Shown here in pieces: positions 1-5,062 of a stretch of DNA of 5,084 bases; the stretch's first letter is position 1; every line of letters starts with the position of its first letter. This stretch comes from an uncultured Clostridia bacterium (GTDB lineage Bacteria; Bacillota; Clostridia; Oscillospirales; Acutalibacteraceae). Both the position numbers and the translations under genes were made by a program. The notes under the pieces were generated by a model. That model saw nothing but the letters and a program-made list of their open reading frames with translations, did no database searches and was not told the DNA's origin. The stretch covers positions 1 through 5,084 of the forward strand of contig CALGRR010000041.1 in the NCBI GenBank assembly GCA_937880805.1. Reading direction: 5' to 3'.

Positions 1-1170
1 TTTAAGCCTTTCGGAAAACATGCTGACGGTATCTTTGATTTCTGATATTTCCTTTTCATCACCCTTGCGAACAGCACATTTTAATTTGTTGCGATAGATT
101 CTTCGGGCTTCTATTACCTCTGCTATTTCGTTTTTGCATTCCTGTTTAAACGCCTGCAACTGCTCATCAGTTTCAATATCGTTATGGCATAAAAGATTCT
201 GTTGCTCAATCAGACGGTCAAGCTTTATGATTTCTCTCTGCAGATATTTTTCAATATAGTAGTTTTCTTTAGGACGGTTTTTTACCGTTTGAACCACTGT
301 AACGAAATGAACATAAACCTCTCTGTAGTTGCGTTCAAAGTCGGTGAGATAATCTTTCCACTCATCCTGTGGCGGTAAATCAATCCGGTAATGTCTCCAA
401 TCAGCATAAAGCTTGTCAGAGATTCTTTCAAAAGAATATTCATCACCGAGGTCACATAACCAAACAGGTCTTTTGAATGAAGGATGATTAACCGTTGTAT
501 GAGGTTTAGTGAAATCAAATCTGTAACCGAGTTTTTGCATTTCATAAAGAAAACCTCTCGGTGCACCCGCACGAAGAATACATTCATCAATATCTTTTTT
601 GAGCGTTGTGAATTTGTTATACTCTCCGTCACGCTCTGCGATATACTGAGGATAGCATTGATGCTTTGACGGTTTCGGATTTTCAATAACCGATAATCCC
701 TGTTCTCTGCAAAGTCTGTCTGAAACTTTTCGCATTTTATTCAGAAAAGATTTGTTATCATTAAATTTTTTACCATCAATAAATGAAACACTATTCACAA
801 CAATATGGCAATGAAGATTATCTGTATTCTTATGAAGTGCAACTATTGTTTCAAATCTGTCACCGAATAATTCTTCTGCAAGTTTGCAACCGATTTCAAA
901 AACCTGTTCATTCGTACCCTCGTTATCATCAAAAGATTGAATAATGTGATAACCGACGTTGCCTGAATTTTTATTAAACATGTCTTTTGTTTCCTGCATC
1001 TGTGCTTTTGCAAACTCGGGAATGCAGTTTATACCTCTGACAAAAACTACTTCTTCATTTTTCATACCGTCATTAAAAATTTTATCGGCAGTAGTTTTTG
1101 ATGGATTCATTGCATAATCAATCAGCTTTGAAAGTCCCGTTTTTAACTTTTTAATTTTTGTTATTGCTAT
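1..1170 (-). CDS. Relaxase / mobilization nuclease (MOB_P-like), 3' end cut by window edge
   Basis: Conjugative relaxase that would nick one strand at oriT and stay covalently bound to the 5' end during transfer. The frame is open for 390 codons from 1170 to the left edge with no stop, so the C-terminus is missing. Visible motifs: N-terminal ITKIKKLKTGLSKLIDYAMN with candidate catalytic Tyr19, a GYHIIQSF block at residues 93-100, and the metal-binding histidine motif HKNTDNLHCHIVVNS at 113-127 (H113, H120, H122, then N126). The rest is charged and helical, with a likely coiled-coil region after about residue 300. This matches the Relaxase (PF03432-type) family, whose Firmicute members are usually somewhat over 400 residues, so little is lost. 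No ATG, GTG or TTG precedes Tyr19 in frame; the first ATG (codon 21) would remove it. The best start is AUA at 1170-1168, nine bases after GGAGG. It follows mobC directly, in the same frame after the mobC TGA. Family call is confident; the start codon is inference. Confidence 0.93.
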   Translation of the reverse strand, partial: MAITKIKKLKTGLSKLIDYAMNPSKTTADKIFNDGMKNEEVVFVRGINCIPEFAKAQMQETKDMFNKNSGNVGYHIIQSFDDNEGTNEQVFEIGCKLAEELFGDRFETIVALHKNTDNLHCHIVVNSVSFIDGKKFNDNKSFLNKMRKVSDRLCREQGLSVIENPKPSKHQCYPQYIAERDGEYNKFTTLKKDIDECILRAGAPRGFLYEMQKLGYRFDFTKPHTTVNHPSFKRPVWLCDLGDEYSFERISDKLYADWRHYRIDLPPQDEWKDYLTDFERNYREVYVHFVTVVQTVKNRPKENYYIEKYLQREIIKLDRLIEQQNLLCHNDIETDEQLQAFKQECKNEIAEVIEARRIYRNKLKCAVRKGDEKEISEIKDTVSMFSERLK

Positions 1171-1186
1171 AAATTTTCACCTCCCT
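1168..1186 (-). promoter_or_regulatory. Strong ribosome binding site and AUA start of the relaxase, overlapping the mobC stop
   Basis: On the minus strand AGGGAGG (1186-1180) extends into GGAGGTGA (1184-1177), an eight-base match to the anti-Shine-Dalgarno end of 16S rRNA. The last three bases are the mobC stop codon TGA. Nine bases after GGAGG comes ATA (1170-1168), followed by codons for AITKIKKLK, which resembles the MAITKI/MATTKI beginning of related relaxases with Ile in place of Met. The GTG at 1180-1178 is out of frame and its frame soon ends at TAA. This arrangement decides the start call. Confidence 0.7.
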
Positions 1187-1497
1187 GTATCAAAATTTTT
1201 AAGCAACTGCTTTTCACAATTACGCAATTCTGTAATTGCATTTCTGATTTCTTTATCGGTTACAAAAGATTTTGAGTTTAAAGCTCTTGCAATCTGGTTA
1301 AGATTGTTACCTATACGACGAAGTTCAGGAACAACAGAACGGATTTCTTTGGGCGGAAATTTTATGCATTGGTACAAAATCAACAATCTTATGAGCTTTG
1401 AAACGCTGACATTATATTCTTTTGTTTGGCTTAAAAGCATTTCGTTTTCTTCATCATCGAGATAAAAAGCGTATCGGTGTTGTCTTTTTCTCGGCAA
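1177..1497 (-). CDS. mobC: MobC-like relaxosome accessory protein
   Basis: Small DNA-binding accessory protein that helps the relaxase recognise and open oriT. About 106 residues from the chosen start, a normal size for Firmicute MobC proteins. The N-terminus is basic (PRKRQHRY), followed by a ribbon-helix-helix-like segment (YAFYLDDEENEMLLSQTKEYNVSVSKLIRLLIL, written in two parts of the family pattern) and the hallmark MobC core VVPELRRIGNNLNQIARALN, then a helical tail with ITELRNCEKQLL. Start choice: a longer frame begins at GTG 1506, but that codon overlaps the Shine-Dalgarno AAAGGAG (1512-1506) itself. TTG at 1497-1495 lies eight bases downstream at ideal spacing, so TTG is preferred. 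The gene is flanked by a palindromic candidate oriT upstream and by the relaxase downstream, in the same frame after its TGA. The family call is firm; the start is likely. Confidence 0.9.
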   Translation of the reverse strand: MPRKRQHRYAFYLDDEENEMLLSQTKEYNVSVSKLIRLLILYQCIKFPPKEIRSVVPELRRIGNNLNQIARALNSKSFVTDKEIRNAITELRNCEKQLLKNFDTGR

Positions 1498-1512
1498 GTG
1501 TTTCACTCCTTT
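1498..1512 (-). promoter_or_regulatory. Ribosome binding site deciding the mobC start
   Basis: AAAGGAG at 1512-1506 on the minus strand, followed by an eight-base spacer and TTG at 1497. The alternative GTG start at 1506-1504 shares its G with this Shine-Dalgarno and has no room for ribosome binding, which is why the shorter TTG-initiated form is chosen. Confidence 0.6.
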
Positions 1513-1581
1513 CTTCTGCTTCTGAGCGGATTTGTTGCAACAAATCCAATGCTAGCAAAGACGATACCACGGTTTTTATCG
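1507..1581. other. Candidate origin of transfer (oriT) region
   Basis: The interval from the parB-like 3' end to the mobC ribosome binding site holds two secondary-structure elements: the 20-bp palindrome (1528-1547) and a weaker hairpin, CGATA (1562-1566) with TATCG (1577-1581) around a 10-base loop, which overlaps the parB stop codon. Between them is the short segment AATGCTAGCAAAGA, containing the self-complementary GCTAGC. Position next to mobC and relaxase, together with the repeats, supports oriT by analogy with other MobC-relaxase modules. I cannot assign the nic position because no motif I know with certainty is present. Confidence 0.5.
1528..1547. repeat. Perfect 20-bp palindrome, core of a candidate oriT
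   Basis: GGATTTGTTGCAACAAATCC equals its own reverse complement over all 20 bases, with no loop; the next bases on each side (C and A) do not pair. It lies about 30 bp upstream of the mobC start and about 50 bp after the parB-like stop, in the only non-coding gap of the mobilization module. Inverted repeats of this kind beside mobC are typical of relaxosome binding sites in mobilizable elements. It is not followed by a T-run in the minus direction, so it does not look like an intrinsic terminator. The nick site itself was not identified. Confidence 0.6.
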
Positions 1582-2430
1582 CTCCCACTGACGTTGCTTT
1601 TGAAGCACCATTGCGTAACGGGCAAGAGCTTTTTCTGTTATCTCTTCCATCTTTTTCGGCGGCATATCTTTCTTGAAATACTTCTTAAAAGTTTCAACAG
1701 GAATTTTTACATACTCCTTTTGATTCGCTTTTTGCTCCTGCATAATTTCAAAGATGGCATCCATAGTGAGTTTATTTTCATCACTCAGTTTATGCATACG
1801 CTGTGCCTGAGAGAGCGACGGAGTGCAATCTTCACTGTCAATAGTTTCAATTAAGTTACACTGTTCCTCTTCTGTCAAATAGGAAAGCTCAACTGCAGGT
1901 GTAAAAGATATTCTTTTTTCATCCACCATATCAAGAAGTGTAGGTTGTAAATTGTTCAATCGTATATATCTTTGAATCTGCATTCGGGAATCGGGCATTG
2001 TTTCTGCGAGCATTTCATCGCTGCGGAACTTCGTCCCAACTTGTGACGAAGTTAAATCAGTCCTTGCTCCTTGTTTTTTCATCGCATCGTGTTTCATTTT
2101 GTAAGCACGTGCTTTTTCACTCGGCAAAATTTTTTCTCGGCTGAGATTAGAGTCAACAAAATTTATTACCGCTTCTTCTTTTGAAAACTCTCTGACATAA
2201 ACAGGAACAACATCAAGATTTAGTTCCTTTGCAATCTGCCATCGTCTGTGACCGGAGATAATTTCATAACCGCTTTCAGAATTATTAACAATAAGCGGTG
2301 TGATAATTCCGAACTCTTTAACACTGTCACGAAGCTCATCGTATTCACTTTCATCAACACTCTGAAACGGATTGTTTTCAAAGGGATGCAGTAAATCGAG
2401 ATTTAGATATTCAATTTTTTCGTCAGACAT
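1576..2430 (-). CDS. ParB/RepB/Spo0J family protein
   Basis: ParB-type DNA-binding protein, 284 residues, normal family length. The N-terminal ParB domain (about residues 5-95) opens with LNLDLLHPFENNPF and contains the nucleotide-contacting GHRRWQIA motif at 60-67. The second conserved block NLSREKILPSEKARAYK lies at 95-111, and a helix-turn-helix covers about 136-160 (MLAETMPDSRMQIQRYIRL). A mixed-charge C-terminal region follows. The ATG at 2430 has AAGGA upstream with a rather long spacer of about 11 bases. In chromosomes and plasmids such proteins bind parS and act with the ATPase ParA. No parA is present in this window: upstream is a divergent promoter region. Placement directly ahead of oriT, mobC and relaxase suggests a role in maintenance of the mobile element or control of its transfer genes, which is inference. 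Its stop codon falls inside a small hairpin of the oriT candidate. Confidence 0.92.
   Translation of the reverse strand: MSDEKIEYLNLDLLHPFENNPFQSVDESEYDELRDSVKEFGIITPLIVNNSESGYEIISGHRRWQIAKELNLDVVPVYVREFSKEEAVINFVDSNLSREKILPSEKARAYKMKHDAMKKQGARTDLTSSQVGTKFRSDEMLAETMPDSRMQIQRYIRLNNLQPTLLDMVDEKRISFTPAVELSYLTEEEQCNLIETIDSEDCTPSLSQAQRMHKLSDENKLTMDAIFEIMQEQKANQKEYVKIPVETFKKYFKKDMPPKKMEEITEKALARYAMVLQKQRQWER
2027..2053. repeat. Perfect 9-bp inverted repeat inside the parB-like gene
   Basis: AACTTCGTC (2027-2035) and GACGAAGTT (2045-2053) are exact reverse complements around a 9-base loop. The repeat lies over codons 126-135 of the parB-like gene, encoding LTSSQVGTKF in the linker between the ParB domain and the helix-turn-helix. 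It could form an mRNA hairpin or be a protein-binding site; it may also reflect nothing but codon constraint in a conserved peptide. Confidence 0.55.
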
Positions 2431-2573
2431 ATTTTTTACATTCCTTTCTTTTTAAATTTTTTGATACATAAATGATGTTTATTTTTGCTAAAGCATTTTT
2501 TCACTTCCTTTACTTGAAAATTTTGCATTCAAAAAATCCTCGCACTGAACATTAAAGCACAAGGATATGTAAT

Positions 2574-2603
2574 TTGAAATATAGGGTGTTAATGTGATAT
2601 ACT
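2574..2603 (+). promoter_or_regulatory. Candidate upstream sigma-A promoter (P1) for the ABC-LytTR operon
   Basis: TTGAAA at 2574-2579 and TATACT at 2598-2603 are separated by 18 bases. The -10 element is preceded by TGA, giving an extended -10 (TGATATACT). Transcription would begin near 2610, so the putative LytTR repeats at 2611-2640 would lie in the first transcribed bases. This is a consensus match only. Confidence 0.45.
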
Positions 2604-2610
2604 TTTTATA

Positions 2611-2640
2611 ACCGATGAGATACGATAAATGACCGATTAG
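2611..2640 (+). promoter_or_regulatory. Putative LytTR-type operator: two direct repeats with a 12-bp spacer
   Basis: ACCGATGAG (2611-2619) and ACCGATTAG (2632-2640) are separated by exactly 12 bases, giving a 21-bp period, two turns of the helix. The identity extends to 12-mers ending AGATA (11 of 12 bases). LytTR-domain regulators of the AgrA/ComE kind bind paired 9-bp direct repeats with 12-13-bp spacers, with a remembered consensus [TA][AC][CA]GTTN[AG][TG]. Each half here fits at all positions but the fifth (A for T). The operon downstream encodes a LytTR protein, so autoregulation is the natural reading. The downstream repeat ends about 33 bases before the extended -10 at 2673. Confidence 0.65.
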
Positions 2641-2669
2641 ATAAAAATCAACATTTCCTCTTTTACATT

Positions 2670-2678
2670 TGCTATGAT
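2670..2678 (+). promoter_or_regulatory. Candidate extended -10 promoter (P2) next to the LytTR repeats
   Basis: TGCTATGAT contains an extended -10 (TG, one base, TATGAT). No good -35 is found at the proper distance: the best are AACATT (2650-2655, 17-base spacer) and TCAACA (2648-2653, 19-base spacer). A weak -35 with repeats just upstream is what an activator-dependent promoter would show. Transcription would start near 2685, leaving a leader of about 25 bases. Confidence 0.5.
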
Positions 2679-2693
2679 GGTACTGCAAATAAA

Positions 2694-2709
2694 AAGGAGG
2701 CTAATGTAA
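2694..2709 (+). promoter_or_regulatory. Ribosome binding site of the ABC ATPase with an adjacent start-stop pair
   Basis: AAGGAGG at 2694-2700 is nine bases before the ATG at 2710, which fixes that start. Between them is ATGTAA (2704-2709), a start codon followed at once by a stop, in frame with and touching the true ATG. Its spacing of three bases from the Shine-Dalgarno makes real initiation there unlikely. Confidence 0.6.
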
Positions 2710-3438
2710 ATGCAAGAAATAAAAACAGTTGAGCTTGTCAAAAGATACAAAAATCTTACTGCTGTGAATAAGCTCAATTTAGAAATACAACAAGGAGAAC
2801 TCTTTTCTCTGTTAGGTGTTAACGGAGCTGGAAAAACCACAACGATAAAAATGTTAACCTGCATAACAAAACCAACGGATGGCGATGCATTTATAGGTGG
2901 ATACAGCATAACCAAACAGCCCGAACAGGTTAAGCGATTGATTAGTGTATCACCTCAGGAAACTGCAGTAGCTCCGAATCTTTCTGTAAAGGAAAACCTT
3001 GAATTAATGTGTGGTATTCATGGTTTTTCTAAAGAAAAAAGCAAAGCAAAAATCAAAGAGCTTACCGAGCAATTTGCTGTAGATTCTGTTTTGAAGAGAA
3101 AGGCGGGTAAGCTATCGGGTGGATGGCAACGCCGTGTAAGTATTGCTATGGCACTTATCAGTGAACCTAAGATTCTCTTTTTGGATGAACCTACTCTTGG
3201 GTTAGATGTTATTGCACGGCATGAACTTTGGGATATGATTCGCTCGTTGAAGGGCAAAGTAACCATTATTCTTACAACACATTATATGGAAGAAGCAGAA
3301 TCACTTTCTGACCGTATAGGTATCATGAAAGACGGCAATCTTCTTGCTGTAGGAACTACAGAAGAATTAAAGATAATGACAGGTGCAAATGACTTTGAAT
3401 CAGCCTTCGTTTCTATAGTGAAGGAGGGTGCATTATGA
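2710..3438 (+). CDS. ABC transporter ATP-binding protein (DrrA/CcmA-like exporter type)
   Basis: Cytoplasmic ATPase of an ABC-2 type exporter, 242 residues. All nucleotide-binding motifs are intact: Walker A GVNGAGKT at 36-43, Q-loop Q83 (SPQE), signature LSGGWQ at 135-140, Walker B ILFLDE at 155-160, D-loop GLD at 164-166, and H-loop His191 (TTHYMEEAE). The short length and the MEEAE/DRIGIMKDGNLLAVG ending resemble subunits of the drug, antibiotic or lipid exporter subgroup. The gene starts on ATG behind AAGGAGG with a nine-base spacer. Its stop TGA overlaps the ATG of the permease gene (ATGA), so the two subunits are translationally coupled and almost certainly form one transporter as a heteromeric pair of homodimers. 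The substrate is not predictable from sequence; association with a LytTR regulator suggests a peptide, bacteriocin or envelope-active compound, as inference only. Confidence 0.97.
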   Translation: MQEIKTVELVKRYKNLTAVNKLNLEIQQGELFSLLGVNGAGKTTTIKMLTCITKPTDGDAFIGGYSITKQPEQVKRLISVSPQETAVAPNLSVKENLELMCGIHGFSKEKSKAKIKELTEQFAVDSVLKRKAGKLSGGWQRRVSIAMALISEPKILFLDEPTLGLDVIARHELWDMIRSLKGKVTIILTTHYMEEAESLSDRIGIMKDGNLLAVGTTEELKIMTGANDFESAFVSIVKEGAL

Positions 3439-4166
3439 GAATGTTGACATTTGCAAAAAGGTGTACAAAGGAGATTCTGCGTGACCCGATAAATCTTGCT
3501 TTCGGTCTCGGTTTTCCTTTGGTGTTACTATTACTTCTGAGTAGCTTGCAGAAAAATATCCCCGCAGAATTGTTTGATATTGACACACTAACGCCCGGCA
3601 TTACGGTGTTCGGTTTGTCATTTATGACACTTTTCTCCGCCACGCTGATTGCTAAGGACCGAGAAAGTGCTTTTTTGCAAAGATTATACGCAACACCACT
3701 TACAGGTTTTGATTTTATTCTTGGCTATATGCTACCTCTTTTACCTCTTGCCATTAGTCAGACAATCATTTGTTACCTGTTTGCGATTCCTCTGGGCTTG
3801 ACGGTCAGCATAAACATTGTTTATGCAATAATAGGTATAATACCAATGGCTGTTTTAAATATTGCATTAGGGCTTTTGTGTGGAAGTATCTTTGGCGTTA
3901 AACAAGTCGGCGGTATTTGCGGTGCATTACTTACTAATCTCTCTGCGTGGCTATCCGGAGTATGGTTTGATTTGAAACTTGTGGGTGGATTTTTCGAAAA
4001 AATTGCGAATGTGCTACCGTTTGTTCACGCAGCAGAAATGGAAAAAGCTTTATTCAGCGGAAACTTTGAGCTTGCCATAACTCACGTTATGCCCATTATT
4101 CTGTACAGTGTATTTATAACTGCGATAGCTGTTCTCAGCTTCCTCAGACAAATGAAAAAACAATAA
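3435..4166 (+). CDS. ABC-2 type transporter permease
   Basis: Membrane subunit partnered with the preceding ATPase, 243 residues. About six membrane segments are visible at residues 21-36, 54-73, 96-118, 126-150, 159-176 and 217-237, the standard ABC-2 topology. The N-terminus is a short amphipathic stretch (AKRCTKEILRDPIN) typical of the family. The conserved cytoplasmic segment KDRESAFLQRLYATPLTGFDF at 74-94 corresponds to the E-R-E-x-G-T-L-x-x-L-x-x-T-P motif of ABC-2 permeases, here with SAF in place of GT. A later cluster (WLSGVWFDLK, LPFVHAAEMEKALFSG) matches the usual segment before the last helix. The start at 3435 has AAGGAGG (3421-3427) seven bases upstream and overlaps the ATPase stop. 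The export direction is inferred from family, not shown. Confidence 0.95.
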   Translation: MRMLTFAKRCTKEILRDPINLAFGLGFPLVLLLLLSSLQKNIPAELFDIDTLTPGITVFGLSFMTLFSATLIAKDRESAFLQRLYATPLTGFDFILGYMLPLLPLAISQTIICYLFAIPLGLTVSINIVYAIIGIIPMAVLNIALGLLCGSIFGVKQVGGICGALLTNLSAWLSGVWFDLKLVGGFFEKIANVLPFVHAAEMEKALFSGNFELAITHVMPIILYSVFITAIAVLSFLRQMKKQ

Positions 4167-4178
4167 GGATTTGATGCG

Positions 4179-4622
4179 ATGAAATACAAACTCATTATAG
4201 ACAAAGATGCGGACGAAGAGATAATTGCAAAGGTTCACGCTCCCTCTTCTCTGACTGAGCAGATAGAAAATCTCGTCTGTAGTTTTTCAGGTGCTGAAAG
4301 CATTATGGGATACAATGATGATGAGATGAAAAAGCTCTTATTCTCTGAAATAGAGTGTATAACTGTTGTTGATAAAAAGGTAATAGCTGTCGATACGAAG
4401 GGAAAACGCTACCGTATTCAGGAAAGACTTCGTGATTTAGAGAATATTCTGCCTTCTTATTTTATACGCATCAACAAATCTACCCTTGCCAACGAACACC
4501 GCATTGAGCGATTTGATGCTGTGTTCAACGGCGGTGTGGATGCAGTATTCAGATGCGGTTATCGTGAGTATGTTTCAAGGCGTTGCTTTTCACAAATAAG
4601 AAGGAGGTACGAAGGAATATGA
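4179..4622 (+). CDS. LytTR domain DNA-binding transcriptional regulator
   Basis: Single-domain regulator of 147 residues without a response-regulator receiver domain. Residues 1-50 form a short N-terminal region (MKYKLIIDKDADEEIIAKVH), similar to the extension commonly seen in stand-alone LytTR proteins. Residues about 52-144 are the LytTR domain: LLFSEIECITVVDKKVIAV, then YRIQERLRDLENILP, and the hallmark FIRINKSTLANEHRIERF at 95-112, ending with EYVSRRCFSQIRRRY, which includes the basic C-terminal residues. The gene begins 12 bases after the permease stop, with AAGGAT upstream, and its stop TGA overlaps the ATG of the DUF3021 gene. It probably controls its own operon through the direct repeats at 2611-2640. 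The domain assignment is firm; the target is inference. Confidence 0.94.
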   Translation: MKYKLIIDKDADEEIIAKVHAPSSLTEQIENLVCSFSGAESIMGYNDDEMKKLLFSEIECITVVDKKVIAVDTKGKRYRIQERLRDLENILPSYFIRINKSTLANEHRIERFDAVFNGGVDAVFRCGYREYVSRRCFSQIRRRYEGI

Positions 4623-5062
4623 AAAGATTTATTACGGAATTTTTCCGCAGAGGTCTGATTGCTTGCGGTTTCGGTCCGATCGTTCTTGCTGTTTTATATC
4701 TGATTCTGCATTATAAGGGTCTAATAGATACACTAACTGTTAATCAGGTCTGTACAGGTATTTTTTCAATAACTGTACTTGCCTTTACAGCAGGCGGTAT
4801 GAATGCTGTTTATCACATAGAACGCCTACCCTTGATGTCGGCAATTTTGATTCACGGTATTATCTTATATTTCAGCTATTTAGGTGCTTATCTGCTTAAT
4901 GATTGGATTGAATGGGGTGCAACTCCAATTTTGGTTTTCTCAGGTATTTTTGTTGTAGGCTATTTGGCAGTTTGGGCAATTATTTATTGCGTAACTAAAC
5001 GAAATACTAAAAAGCTTAATGAAATGCTGAAAGAAAAACAGAAAAATCTGCAAGCAGCATGA
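4619..5062 (+). CDS. DUF3021 family membrane protein, likely partner of the LytTR regulator
   Basis: Small integral membrane protein of 147 residues with four predicted helices at about 12-32, 43-64, 72-95 and 102-125, and a basic, helical cytoplasmic tail (TKRNTKKLNEMLKEKQKNL). The N-terminus MKRFITEFFRRGLIACGFGP, the order of helices and the adjacency to a LytTR gene fit the DUF3021 family. In streptococcal LytTR regulatory systems (HdrRM, BrsRM), a membrane protein next to the regulator inhibits it, and the same role is proposed here by analogy. A longer reading from 4583 adds 12 residues, but it lies inside the LytTR gene. AAGGAGG (4601-4607) points to the ATG at 4619, which overlaps the LytTR stop (ATGA). 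The stop TGA overlaps a possible next ATG at 5059. Confidence 0.9.
   Translation: MKRFITEFFRRGLIACGFGPIVLAVLYLILHYKGLIDTLTVNQVCTGIFSITVLAFTAGGMNAVYHIERLPLMSAILIHGIILYFSYLGAYLLNDWIEWGATPILVFSGIFVVGYLAVWAIIYCVTKRNTKKLNEMLKEKQKNLQAA

Noticed and set aside
282..686. 134-residue minus-strand open frame
   Set aside because: It lies in another frame entirely within the relaxase gene, whose frame carries the conserved relaxase motifs.
1562..1581. Rho-independent terminator after parB
   Set aside because: The CGATA/TATCG stem is short and is not followed by a T-run in the direction of transcription; the genes appear to continue as one operon.
1422..1854. Two plus-strand open frames (84 and 125 residues) across mobC and parB
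   Set aside because: They are antisense to mobC, the oriT candidate and parB, have no credible ribosome binding site, and their products look like antisense translations.
2537..2566. ATCCT ... AGGAT inverted repeat in the intergenic region
   Set aside because: Only five pairs around a 20-base loop with no further pairing and no T-run; too weak for a terminator or riboswitch call.
2431..2580. Promoter for the parB-mob operon on the minus strand
   Set aside because: Several AT-rich hexamers occur, but no -35/-10 pair with proper spacing and good match was found, so none is annotated.
2488..2688. 66-residue minus-strand open frame in the intergenic region
   Set aside because: Its 5' part overlaps the promoter, LytTR repeats and leader of the ABC operon, no ribosome binding site stands out at its start, and the product is not recognised. 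A decayed remnant cannot be excluded.
2637..2915. 92-residue minus-strand open frame
   Set aside because: Antisense to the start of the ABC ATPase gene, which has all its motifs in the plus-strand frame.
3018..3643. Minus-strand open frames of 82 and 76 residues
   Set aside because: Antisense shadows of the ABC ATPase and permease genes.
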